Assembly (NCBI GenBank): GCA_003013855.2
Contig: ML058407.1
Location: 4,544,372-4,608,371, forward strand
Direction: 5' to 3'
DNA: 64,000 nt
From: Liriodendron chinense
Lineage: Eukaryota; Streptophyta; Magnoliopsida; Magnoliales; Magnoliaceae
Of this stretch, positions 12,040 through 22,208 are shown one piece after another. Position numbers and translations under genes: made by a program. The stretch's first letter is position 1; each line of letters opens with the position of its first letter. The notes under the pieces are model-generated. The model searched no databases. It saw nothing but the letters and a program-made list of their open reading frames with translations, and was not told where the DNA came from.

Positions 12040-12800
12040 GTATCCAGGTGCATCTCCCATGTGGTGTGGGCGCATGTGGCCCTAAGTTGGGTGCATGTGA
12101 TCCCACCCCAAGTGCATGTGGGAGAAAGAAAGTAGAGAGAGAAAGTTAGAGAAGGATGGGCGCATGTGGCAAGGCACATGCGCCTACTCTCCTCCTCCCA
12201 GGCACATGTCTTCAATGACTTAGTACATTTTTGCACATTTCCCTTCCAAAGAATGGGCGCATGTGATATGACTTTGGAGAAATTCTGAGAATTCTCCTTC
12301 CGGTGGGAGAAATCCCTTTTCGGCGAAGGCATTCGGTGAGGGGATGGGTGCATGTCCCTTTCCGGCTAGGATTCCGACACAGTATTTTTACCTCTAGAAG
12401 AGCTCTGGCAGCCTCTCGAAAAGTGATCTCGTCCCCGTCTCATCGAGTGGATGGGTATTTATAGAAGGTTTATCGGGTAGCTAATTGTGTCCACCAAAAA
12501 TCAGATTTCACTAAGCGCATGTGATTGTGAAGAGGGGTCATGCGCATGTCTTAGGGAGGTGGGCGCATGTGCCCATGCAGTGGGCGCATGTGCCCTATGT
12601 GGTGGGTGCATGTAACCTCTGTGGTGGGCGCATGTTGCCCCACTTAGCATCATTTCGATTTTTTATCATTTTTATGATTTTTCTCAAATCAAAAGAGGGG
12701 GAGAATGTCACTCATGCACATGTGGTGAGAGGGCAGATGCATGTCTCCTCATGGCATCCGCATGTTGAGAGAGAGTGGCGTACGCACATTCCACCACTTA
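12040..12800 (-). repeat. GGGCGCATGTG repeat clusters around the Tat LTR TATA box
   Basis: Many copies of GGGCGCATGTG or one-base variants (GTGCATGTG, GCACATGCGCC) occur in both orientations. One cluster is at 12040-12350 and another at 12510-12790, on either side of the minus-strand TATA box (12456-12463). In 12555-12645 they form near-tandem units of about 22 bp with a (C)CCATG or TGTGGT spacer. The same two clusters occur in the right LTR at 39250-39580 and 39720-39990. Confidence 0.8.
12456..12463 (-). promoter_or_regulatory. TATA box of the Tat LTR (left copy)
   Basis: Reads CTATAAATACCC on the minus strand. The right LTR has TATAAATACCCC at 39674-39681 in the same context. It is the probable core promoter for the minus-strand element. 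Confidence 0.55.
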
Positions 12801-13395
12801 GAATATTTCAGGTTTTAGGCTCCGACGGGCGACCTCCAAAGGGGGGCTACCTTTTCAGAGACCGAAATCACTGATGCCAAGCCGCTTTTAGGCCATGATC
12901 AACCTCCTGAATGAACTGGGTGGGGTACCGATGGTCATCTGCTATGAATTTTGGTAGTTCTTTCCCAATTTGGGCCCTGCTGATCGGCTCTTTGCATAGG
13001 AATATTATTTCGGGAAGCGCGTGCATGGAAATATGCACCGTAAGCACTTTAAACTTACTAGCTAAGGTTTTTCGGGATTCTGGATCATTTAGCTGCCATC
13101 CGCATGTCCGATTCCACTTTGAAATGGTACCTGTAGGCTTTTGGGCCCTTTCGGTCACTCCGAACAGGGGTAAAACACGTTTTGGTGCACATAGGTAAAG
13201 ATGAGCACCGCGCGATTTTGAAACTTGTAGATTAAGGGTTTTAGGGCGTTTTGGATCATTTGGCTGTGATCCGCATGTTCGATTCTGCTCCGGAATAGCA
13301 TTTGTAGGTCTTGGTCATGATCGCACACGTTAGGGTTGCAATGGCATTTTTCTAAGGATTTCGGATCTCGAAATTGGTCTAAATTGTCGTAGATT

Positions 13396-14451
13396 ACATT
13401 AGGCCAGTGCGGTGGATGCTTACATTAGGCCAGTGTGGTGCACCGGTCCCCAGGCTCATGTATAAATAGAGGACTCACTGAGTCATTTTCACATTTTCGA
13501 ATCAAGAAAAGTGAAAATTTAAGAGGTGAGAGAGCTTCTCTTAGAGCCCTGGGTGCATGATGCCTCTATATGGGCGCATGTTGTCCTCCATCTGTTAGTA
13601 GGATATGGACTTCTGCTCCCAGGTGCATGGGGCTAGGCACAGGATCCAGGCGCATGTGGGATTTCTTTGGGCGAATGTGGGGAATCACATGCGCCTGGTG
13701 GGATTTCTTTGGGGTGTGAGCGCATGTGCTCACACCCTTAGGCGCATGACATTTTCTAAAAAAAATTGGAGATAGGTGCATGGGGGCTCCCATTAGTGAG
13801 TGTGGGCGCATGTGCAAGGGCACATGTGCTTGGAATTTCAACCCTTGACTTGCACTTCCCTTTTTAACATGGAGTGGGCGCATGTGGGGGATCACATGCA
13901 CCTGAGGCACCTCTTTGGGTGCATGTGACTCCACTACTTAGCCAAATTTTAGAATTCTGACATTTCCTTTGCCCTTGGTGAAAAACTCACGCATCTGGCT
14001 CCATGCTCAGCCGATTTCGATGCCGTTTGTGGCTATCTAGCTTAATGCTCGAGCATGATTAGATTTTAGTGCTTTGGGCCTACAATATACTTCTTGTATT
14101 GGTCTTTTATGGCTTGCAACTGTTACTTTTCAACGACTCTATGATGTGCACTTCTGAGCAGGTGCATGCATCATTTGGGGTTGGTGCGAATTCGCACGCA
14201 CTCTGAGTGTACATACAGGGTTGTTATTGTATTTGATTGTACTACGACATGCATGCGTTCATTTGTCGAAGGTGCGCTCGAATTCCTACTGTTTCCATAT
14301 TGTTGTGGGTCATGACTTATGCGTGTATTTACTGACATGTTTTGTGTGTGAAATCCGTGATTGAATGATGCGATGCTTACCTTATTGTGTTGCCTGTTGC
14401 ATGCGCTGGTCTTCTGTTTGATGCTCTGTTGTTTACATGTTGCAGTGAATC
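13396..14451 (+). promoter_or_regulatory. Promoter and 5' leader region of the antisense PMD gene
   Basis: A TATAAATAGAGG box stands at 13461-13472 on the plus strand. A direct duplication (TTACATTAGGCCAGTG) lies just upstream at about 13395-13440. A new cluster of GGGCGCATG-type repeats occurs at about 13550-13930 in the presumed leader. The sequence then becomes T-rich and ends with a 3' splice site, TTTACATGTTGCAG, at 14432-14445, six bases before the ATG at 14452. This implies a 5'-UTR intron, but I could not assign its donor. No ORF here is credible. Confidence 0.5.
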
Positions 14452-15369
14452 ATGACGACAGCAACGGAATTTTTTGGTGAAGCTTTTGGATCGCAATTTT
14501 CTGGTTCTTCCTCTGCGCAACGAGGGAAGAAGAGGACGGCTGAAGATACTGTTGATCCATCCTCGGCAGAATGTCGCTCGCAATCCTTTGGGATGATCAA
14601 ATCCGAAGTGAAAGATTTCTCCGGTCGTATTAAGCAGCTCCCCCATGAAGTATTACTGCGTATTTACGTGGATAAGACTGCGCCTGAGCCTACTTCACAA
14701 GGGACTGAGTAGGAATGGTCCACTTGGTACTGTCATCTTAGTAGTACTCCGGATGCCGTCGAAACAGGTCCTAGTGTGTGTGGCCAACATTCCGAGGATG
14801 ATCTGGAAGGTCAGAAGAGGAAGAGACAAAATCGACGTAAGAAGCCGACTGAGGGAGTCAACTAAGCAGAGTAATCGCCACAACTCGTTGATCCGAAGAA
14901 TGAGCTGATGAAGATCGGCTAGAATAGAAACAAGATCATCATGACGTGTGGTTTCTCCATCGTCAACCCTTATACCGACCGAGTCATCCTACATGAAAAA
15001 TCTCTTACGAGGCACAGGCCCTTCCCGAGCATTGAACCATCTAACGTTCAAGACCCTTTTCAGTTCTACGGAGTCGAGAGGTGGACATCTGTTCTTGAGC
15101 AGTTGTTGACTACCTTACTGGTCGATGATGGGAGAGAGCAGCGGGTAGGTCTCCCGAGAGAAATGGTTTTCCTGGCGCCTACTTGTGATCCTCACGCTCC
15201 TTCTCCAATCCATTATTTTAAGATAGTGCAGCAAAGGTTTCGACATATGGACAAGATGACGATGTGGGCGACGAGGAGCTTTCGTACACGAGGCCATCTG
15301 AACGAGCGAGTTGGTTATGATCCGTGGGCAAAAGAGATTTTGATCCACCACGAGAGAGTTTTGAAATAA
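14452..15369 (+). CDS. PMD gene, N-terminal part (interrupted reading frame)
   Basis: The start ATG at 14452 follows a splice acceptor. The same frame continues through stops at about 14710, 14863, 14871 and 14920 to 15369. The protein starts MTTATEFFGEAFG, has basic stretches (RGKKR, QKRKRQNRRKK) that could act as nuclear localisation signals, and continues to PFQFYGVERWTSVLEQLL. All four interrupting stops could arise from one C-to-T change in a Gln codon. Between 15370 and 15491 the coding text continues with further damage. Confidence 0.6.
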
Positions 15370-15491
15370 ATCGGCCTGTATCAGGCTATCAATGAAACCT
15401 CTGAGCATTTCTCCCGAGATCTAACTATTCTTCGAAGCTTCCTGAACTATGGTCTTCCATTACCAATTCGTTCCACTTTCCATATTGAGAG

Positions 15492-17332
15492 ATGAGTATA
15501 ACCTTATGGGATCTCCGAATGATGGCTGGGTTATCCGTGATAGGAGAATATTACCAAGAATACGTCCCAACTGATAAAGAGCTGTCTTCGTCTCGGCTCA
15601 AAAGTCCTCGAGATGCTTACCATTCAAAGACTTGTCTGGAGCTATTTGCTGAGTTGTCGCAGTTTAAAAATATTACAAAGATTCACTATGACGACTGGTT
15701 GATCTACTTCAGCCAGATGATGAAGTAATATTTCTTCCGATGCCTTCTTTTGTACTTTGCGTTTTTCATGCTTTTATTGCTTTACTTCTGACAGGGGCAT
15801 TTCTTTCTTCTTGCAGCATCGATTACGCAAAGTATGAGACCTTACCCGAAGACCAGGCCTTAATGAGGGAACGTTTCGAACAAAAGTTTCATAATCCGAA
15901 TGAGCTTACACTATCTTGTGAACTGGCGGGCTTCTTAGTATGCTGGCTGTCGGCGGTTATGGTGCCTAGCTTCAAGAGTGCTGATGGTGTTAGGGTTTCT
16001 TGCTTTGTCATGGCGGGAGCTCTTGCAAATGGTCGTCGATATTCTCTAGCACCACCGGTGTTATGCAACTTATATAGGGCTTTTGGCAATATTGTGAGTA
16101 ACAAAGACCAACCCTGGCGAGGGATGAACGCGGCTTATTGCCCATGGCATTTCTTCTGCGGATGGTTGTGCATATATTTCCCGTGGACATATAGAGTGGA
16201 TCTCTTCCAGTATCTCCATGCCGATTATGCACCTCTTTATCGCTACAGAAAACTTAACATGATAACGTAGTCGTCTGATTGGATAGCTTCCAAAATTAGC
16301 AATTGGGTGGAGATTTATTTCTACCACTTTCCTGTTTCTGATGTTGGAGAGGATCGAGAAGTCATTGACGATGAACATTCCGTGAACACTATTAATAGGG
16401 AATTTCTGGTATCTATTCGTACTGCCTCACTTCCACTGCGCGAAGGAATAGAGTTCTGGCGAGAACCTTATTACCCTAGCCAGTTTGCCAGGCAATTCGG
16501 GTATGATCAGGGTGTTCCAATAACTCTACCGGATGTAGCCAAAGTAGAGCAGGCGCACGGCACAGGCCCTGCTCACTGGGAGTGGATATGGCATCAACTT
16601 TTGATGACGCGAATGGGCGTGAGGTTCATGTTTCCCGGCCTCTATCGAAAGACTGGCGGTCCTTATAGCTGGCTGAGATGGTGGGTGCATCAGTATGCTC
16701 TGGTTTGGAACAATAGCTCTATTGATGATCCACTCTACATTGCTCCTCCAGGGCTGACAAAGGTCCTCGCTGACAGATTGGGTTATTATAGAGAGCAGGT
16801 CGAAGCGTATTTATCATCGAGCATTAGGCATAAGATCTCCCTGAGTGTGTCAACTGACCATCGTAAGGAGGATACTGCGTTGGATGGCTGTCATACTTTC
16901 GAAATACCTTTAGCTAAATGGTCTCAAGAAGCCGGGTTCACACGTCTTCTGATGGTTGAAGGTGATAAGGATGTCAGTCGGTTAATTAGTGAAGATGACC
17001 CGACGATGACTGCGCCGACGAATGAAATATCAGACCATGCTAGTGTGTGAGAGCAGGCTGGGCCAATTAGAGAGGATAATCCGTAAGGGTCCACTATGCT
17101 AGGGAATGACACGACTGTATCTATGGCCCCTGGTGCTCCCAGTGTTAAGGGTATGGCGGAGTCGCCGGTGGTAATTGAAGTGATCGATACTGATAGCGAT
17201 ACTACTGAACTTCTGGATGTGACCTCGACGTTACTGACCGAGATCATCGAGCCGTTCACGGATGCGACGATATATACTACGGATTCCTCAGAACCTGTCG
17301 TCGACTCAGCTACTGGTACGGTTCTTTCATAG
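15492..17332 (+). CDS. PMD gene, mobile-domain part with a 92-bp intron
   Basis: The domain opens at MSITLWDLRMMAGLSV, the position where PMD proteins have a Thr-Leu-x-Asp-(V/L) and GL(P/S)V core. It continues through HYDDWLIYFSQMM, a 92-bp intron (15725-15816) and ELAGFLVCWLSAVMVPSF, then the conserved region ending PWHFFCGWLCIYFP. Splicing keeps the frame (Met-Met-Asn-Ile-Asp-Tyr). In-frame stops occur at 16268-16270, 17048-17050 and about 17084. The last part, after about 17050, is Ser/Thr/Asp-rich and probably linker. No enzymatic motif is visible. Confidence 0.75.
15725..15816 (+). other. Intron in the PMD gene (GT-AG, 92 bp)
   Basis: The donor is AA|GTAATATTTC and the acceptor is CTTCTTGCAG|CATCG. 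The intron is T-rich. Removal joins two PMD segments in frame, which supports true splicing of this antisense transcript when the element was active. Confidence 0.75.
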
Positions 17333-17400
17333 CTCCTTAGTGTGTTCTTTTTCTACACCTGTCATCTCATTGCATACTTGCTCTGTTCCTTTTGTTGCAG
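17316..17400 (+). other. Probable second intron in the PMD gene (85 bp)
   Basis: The donor is CTACTG|GTACGG and the acceptor is TTTTGTTGCAG|ATACTG, with a T-rich interior. After splicing the frame runs to a stop near 17460, so a frame break lies between this acceptor and the C-terminal ORF. Confidence 0.55.
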
Positions 17401-17446
17401 ATACTGTCAGTTCTGATGCTACTACCCACGGAGCGTTCGACATCCC

Positions 17447-18088
17447 TTGTTTCTATCATTAGACTGTTTCAGACAGAGCATACTGAGGGGTCTACTATCC
17501 AGCATTTCAAAGGTGTTGGCTGAGCCAAGCGAGTGGCATACACTAGGAGCTGGGGTGAAGGCATTGGAAGCTTGTGCAAGAGTAATCGAGCCTAATGTAT
17601 CCAAAATAGTCTGTCACGTTTCTTCTTTCGAGGATTCTGTTGTGCAGGTTATTATGACTGAACGGATTGAACCTGACCCTACGGCTGAAAAGAAACGGCG
17701 AGTGCTGTCTTCTTTGCGGCATGTCGTAGAGCAGCGAGAACATTCGACAGTTAATGCTAGAACAACCTTAGAAGATAGTGAGACTCAACGTCGCGGGTGT
17801 ATTAATCATCTTGCTAATGTCATATTTGAGATCGTGCGGCTGCAAGCGGAAGAAACGGCCATAAATCTTGAGGTTACCCAGCTTGATCTTGTCGTTAATC
17901 AGAACCGTGCCGAGGTCGCACAACTCGAGAGTGAAGGAGAGGCGGCGCGTAAGCAAATGGCAGACTTAGAAATCAAACTTCGTGATATTCTGGATCCTGC
18001 GCTGACGCTAACGAAGGCAAAGGCCACCATGGAGGTAACGCGGAAAGATGTGATGAAGTTCATAACAGGGTGCCTAGAGAAGCTGTAA
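17447..18088 (+). CDS. PMD gene, C-terminal coiled-coil part
   Basis: 213 codons are open to a TAA at 18086. The sequence is rich in Glu, Leu, Ala, Arg and Lys with heptad-like spacing, especially LQAEETAINLEVTQLDLVV and the following 60 residues, which predicts a long coiled coil. Long C-terminal coiled coils are common in plant transposon aORF proteins. The ATG at 17447 is probably internal, because coding text in this frame starts upstream, at about 17420. Confidence 0.6.
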   Translation: MFLSLDCFRQSILRGLLSSISKVLAEPSEWHTLGAGVKALEACARVIEPNVSKIVCHVSSFEDSVVQVIMTERIEPDPTAEKKRRVLSSLRHVVEQREHSTVNARTTLEDSETQRRGCINHLANVIFEIVRLQAEETAINLEVTQLDLVVNQNRAEVAQLESEGEAARKQMADLEIKLRDILDPALTLTKAKATMEVTRKDVMKFITGCLEKL

Positions 18089-19440
18089 TTCTATTCTTTT
18101 GCTTTTTACAGTCATTGTCAGAGAAAAGTGGTATTAGATAGCTGTCCTGAATACCTAACTGTCACTTGTATCTGATGTAATCGACACCAAAATTTGTTAA
18201 CTGTGTGCTTCATGATCCAAAATAATGACAATGATTCTTTTGCCAAACTACTACTTGGTGTTATGTGTTTGAGATTAATATGCATAAAATGATGTATTAT
18301 GTATGAGTTTAATATAAACTGAGTATATCAAAGCATAAAAATGGAAGAACCCATAGGAATAATACTTCTCTTTTTACTTAACCTGTGTACCCTTAGGTCA
18401 TTGCTTTCGAGAGACGTTCGTGCTATGAGTCCCAAAACTTTCTTTTAGCTTCATGTTTTCAGGTTTATCTGTCATCCTTCCTGGCCTACCCCCAGTCATT
18501 TCTTTCTGTAGACTTGAGATTTTGATAATATATTAGGGCTTGCCCCCAGTGCTTCTTCTTCTTATAAACTTGAGTTTCTCATTATATATTGGGGCCTGCC
18601 CCTAGTGCTTCTGGCTCGTCACTTTGTAAGACCACTTCATTCTGATGAGACAGATCTTGTGCTTTAGGAATCCATACCGAATACCCATCCGATCATAATC
18701 CTTAATTGCATATTCTTGTCGCAGAGTTCTTCATAAGAGAAAGTTGTCGATATTTTCAAGGTGAAGTGATACATAATAGAATGCCCTGATCATCTTCATA
18801 TAAGGCCGTATATATACAGGAGATTCTCAGCCTTGACTTATCTTCATATAGACTAGCAGAACCACACAATAGTGAGGAGGGGACTCATGATAGAACACAA
18901 AAGTTGAATATATAGCGATGTTCCGATTATCTTCATATAGAATTGTGTACGTAAGTATAAGAGATTGTTAATAATAGAATGTCCCGGTTGTCTTCATAAA
19001 GAACCATATATGTATATATAAGAATCCATCAATTCTGAAGCATTTTCCTATTAAGCAGAGGGATACCAGAATACTGAGATAATAATAAGGGAGCTTGCGA
19101 CGAAGATGTAATAATACGAGGATGTTGTGCTTCGTATAGACTTCCTATGAGATATTTTCTCCTAATTCGACTCGTCTGATGAGGATATAATAAGTCAGTT
19201 GATAATTCACAGAGTCGATTCTTTGATATCCTCTAACTATGGTACCTATCATTAAGAAGAGCTCCACGAACATTTTATATTCATATGTGTAACAGTATGA
19301 TGTGAGTGAACATTTGAGTGAATATGGAGTGCAGCATACAGATAAAATGGATGCATGAGTGAACATAAGTATATCCCTATCTACTTTAAAACTGTCAAAA
19401 CTATTTGTAAGCGTTCACGATTATTAAAGTTTAGGAAATG
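18089..19440. repeat. Non-coding stretch with degenerate tandem repeats
   Basis: No credible ORF. Three units of about 55 bp start GCCTACCCCC, GCTTGCCCCC and GCCTGCCCC at 18484, 18538 and 18594. Further right (18770-19030) loosely repeated blocks contain (G/C)ATTATCTTCATATA-type text about every 100-130 bp. This is probably the 3' flank of the PMD gene plus a shrunken pol region. Confidence 0.5.
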
Positions 19441-19532
19441 GAGTCCTTGAGCGAACGTTCTCCCTAAGTGATATCTATTGGAACTGCACTGGCCGGGGCT
19501 CCATCAAACCCTTCCATCTTTAGATTGACAAT
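19441..19532 (-). pseudogene. Remnant of the Tat gag-pol junction
   Basis: Next to the solo LTR the minus strand reads IVNLKMEGFDGAPASAVPID before stops. It lies immediately downstream of the gag zinc-region fragment once the solo LTR is removed, so it is taken as the last preserved coding piece before the pol deletion. Confidence 0.4.
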
Positions 19533-21101
19533 TGTTCGCTTCCCCAAGTGTAGGGTTGCGATGTAGTAATAAACTCGGTAAGACTGAGGTCGATCCACAA
19601 GGACTTGTGTAGGAATTCACAAACACATCAAATAAATCTATTGAAAGCTAAAAACCAGATTTTGTATGAAGTTGACGTGAGTAAAAATTTTAAACTAATT
19701 TGAAAGTAATCAATGATAAAAAGGCACTAGGGGTTCAAGGATCCACTTGTAATAATCCTTGATACTCAATCCGCTGTAGTTTCTTATTTTCTCAACTAGA
19801 ATCGATATTAAGATCTATCTAGCCGGATGATTGAGCTGTTAAACTAAACAATCTGTCATATGTAAGTCCAATGCATAAGATTCACTCAATGTAAGCTAAG
19901 CTGAGCATGCTCAATTGCATAGGTCAGTCCCAATTCCAAAAGGCTCAGTTCACAATCATAACCATCCTCAAGTCCTGTCACAAGACAAGGCTGGATCATG
20001 ATTTGAACTTGATTCAAATCACATGCACAGTCCCACATAAAACAGAAATTCAGAAAAGTAGAACTTTGGTAGGAAGTCCCCACATGAAGATCATAGTACT
20101 AGAGCGTAGTCTAATTCCTCGGATCATACAGGTCTAGACTAATACAAAGCAGTTAAGAACTGAAGTAATTCTCCCAAACATCCATGAGTCATCATAAGAC
20201 TAAGAAAAACTACTTAGAACTTGTATAAACTTCAAACCATTGTTCATAAACATGAATTCCGAACTTAAAACCAACTTAAAACGAATTAAAACATCTTAGA
20301 TCCACTACAAGCTTCACCTCTTAGCCCTAGCTAAGAGGTTTAGCTGCTCATGATCCAAGGAAACATGAAACAACTTAAGAAAAGCATAAAACAGTAAAAC
20401 AAACTAGAAGGAGTTGTGGAACTCCAAAATCCACTTCCGCCGCCTCCAACCTTGCTTAAACCCTTCCAAGATACCCTAGGAACGATCCCTAGGTGTCCTT
20501 TTATAGTGGGGAGGCTCCGCAACTTCAGAAGATTCAAGAATCTGCGTAACACTTACGCACTGCGCAGAGAAAATCGGCGCCATAATTAGAAGTTTAAAAC
20601 TTACGCAGACGACCGGTCGCAGTGGCTGGACAACTGGTCTCAAAACAGCCTAAAAGTGTCCAGAGAGTTTTGTCCCGAAAAATTAATTTAAGAACCGGTC
20701 GCACGACCTGTCGCAGAAGTGGACGACCGGTCGTACGACTGGTCGTGAACAGTCCAGAGAGCTATGGCCTCTGTGCCTCCTTTGTGCATGTGCGGACCGG
20801 TCGGACGACCGGTCCTTGGCCTTGGACGACCGGTCGTGGGCACCTTCTTCTGCATTCTTTCTTTCATTTCTCTGGCTTCTTTCTTCCATTCTTTTCTTCT
20901 TTCCTTGCTTCCTTCTTTCTTTGGTCCTCCTTCGATCTTCATCCAAATAGTTCCAAATAAGCTCTTTTCATCTTCAATTAGGCGGAGTCCACTCTCAATC
21001 CTGCAATCACAAAACATGCATTAGTTTAGTCTATAAACCATAACAACAAGCATAATGAGTGATGAATTGGGGTTAGAATATGCACAATTAAGAGCTCAAC
21101 A
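19533..21101 (-). mobile_element. Solo LTR, Athila-like family subtype B, TSD ACAAT
   Basis: The 1569-bp LTR runs TGTTCGCTTCCCC...GAGCTCAACA as written. It is flanked by ACAAT at 19528-19532 and 21102-21106, with no internal region. The TATA box on the minus strand is near 20494-20505, and the GACCGGTC-type array is at 20605-20840. A same-subtype copy in the opposite orientation is at 36937-38512. The insertion splits the Tat gag zinc-region relic. Confidence 0.9.
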
Positions 21102-22008
21102 ACAATGCCTTGATTTATCATCTTTTTTATATTTACTTTCAGGACGAAGCATTGCTCGGTCTTATGGCCTATGCATCTGTGATATTCACAGTAGTTGGGA
21201 TCATCCATGCATCCTACTTTCGCTGATCGAACAGACTTTGGGAGTCACAATTTTCCTTCTTCGATTAGCCGCTCCATAATTGGGACGAGGTCTTTAATGT
21301 CAAATGTATACGGTCCGTTCTTTTCGTCTCGCTCACTGATTGTCATGTGCTGCGACTTTTGAGGTTCTTTGTCCTTGTTTTGTGTCTTCATTACACTGGT
21401 CTCTACCTCATGCCCTGGATTCGATCGCTTTCAGTTCCTAGGGTTCTTTCTTGCATCTACCCATGTCCTCTTTCTCATTTCATGTCTTGACTTTTCTGCT
21501 TGAGACCATGTTTCCGAAACAGGTTGCTCTATCATGCGAACCTCTGTAGGTATGGGATCATGGAGTTTGAACCCGACATACGCGCATCTATCTGTTCGGT
21601 GTGGCTCTGTTATCTTACTTCAACAACATTACGGGTTGCCCCAGGTGCTTCTTCTTCCAACTGTCGGACAGGCGGAGCGGTACTAGGGGTTGCTTTCTGT
21701 GAGATCAAGATGGCTAAAGCCTCCTGAACTTCTCCCATCTGCTTGGATAACTCCCTATGGGCTTGAACCAATTTGTTGATTTGCTCTCGAATTGCCAACA
21801 ATTCAACATCGTGTCCTGCCGATTCCCTTTCTTTAACAGCCTGTACCATTGTTGTTTGTACCTCTCTTTCGTCATGAACTGGTGGTATTGTAGGTGCTAT
21901 TGTCACTACGACTGACATAACCCGACTGGTTTCTTCTGTCATTAGCTTAATGGTACCCTGGTTGATCAATCTCTGTACTTTCCCTTTTAAGATGAGGCAT
22001 TTTCCCAT
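21102..22008 (-). pseudogene. Second, partial Tat gag copy
   Basis: The ORF at 21610-22008 encodes a Gln/Glu-rich helix (EQINKLVQAHRELSKQMGEV) that resembles a helix in the main gag (EQIDEIIQVQEDIAREIREI). Downstream, at about 21100-21300, the text DDPNYCEYHRCIGHKTEQC resembles DAPNYCKYHRILG at about 22020-22050. The order is zinc region, helix, then zinc region again, so parts of gag are duplicated with the capsid-like core missing from the second copy. Either recombination between elements or an internal duplication followed by deletion could explain it. Confidence 0.5.
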
Positions 22009-22208
22009 CTTGTTCCCAGGATTCGATGATACTTACAATAATTGGGGGCATCCGTTTGCCCTACTTCCTCTGGTCGAATTGGTTCTGGTAATTGTAGCTC
22101 CCCTTCTTCGACTAGTTATTCCATTATCGGAATGAGGTCTTCCAGGTCAAACGAGTAACGACCTTCTACCTTGCCCCATTCGACGATCGTCATCTTTTTC
22201 GGTTTTCG

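Larger units (their letters stand above)
8935..13395 (-). repeat. Left (3') LTR of the Tat-like element, interrupted
   Basis: The LTR runs 8935-9666 and resumes at 11034-13395 after removal of a solo LTR insertion, giving about 3.1 kb. It matches the right LTR segments (24114-24792, 36469-36936, 38513-40615) in order. Similarity ends at CGTAGAT near 13395. On the minus strand a TATA box lies at 12456-12463. GGGCGCATG-type repeats lie on both sides of the TATA box. The frequent short ORFs here are not genes. Confidence 0.75.
14452..18088 (+). pseudogene. PMD (plant mobile domain) aORF gene of the Tat element, broken
   Basis: Open pieces at 14452-15369, 15492-17332 and 17447-18088 together encode a roughly 1000-residue protein: a basic Lys/Arg-rich N-terminal part, a plant mobile domain and a C-terminal coiled coil. 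PMD proteins include MAIN/MAIL1 of plants and are also found in Ty3/gypsy and Mutator-type transposons, where their role is unknown. The gene runs opposite to gag, as expected of an antisense extra ORF between pol and the 3' LTR. Two GT-AG introns are visible. Many in-frame stops are of the kind CAA, CAG or CGA to a stop, and there are at least two frame breaks (near 15490 and 17403-17450), so it is decayed. Confidence 0.75.

Noticed and set aside
11988..13934. Several ORFs of 95-122 codons rich in His, Met, Ala, Cys in the Tat LTR (and the copies at 39206-39906)
   Set aside because: They read through GCGCATGTG repeat arrays in several frames and are not conserved between the two LTR copies beyond DNA identity.
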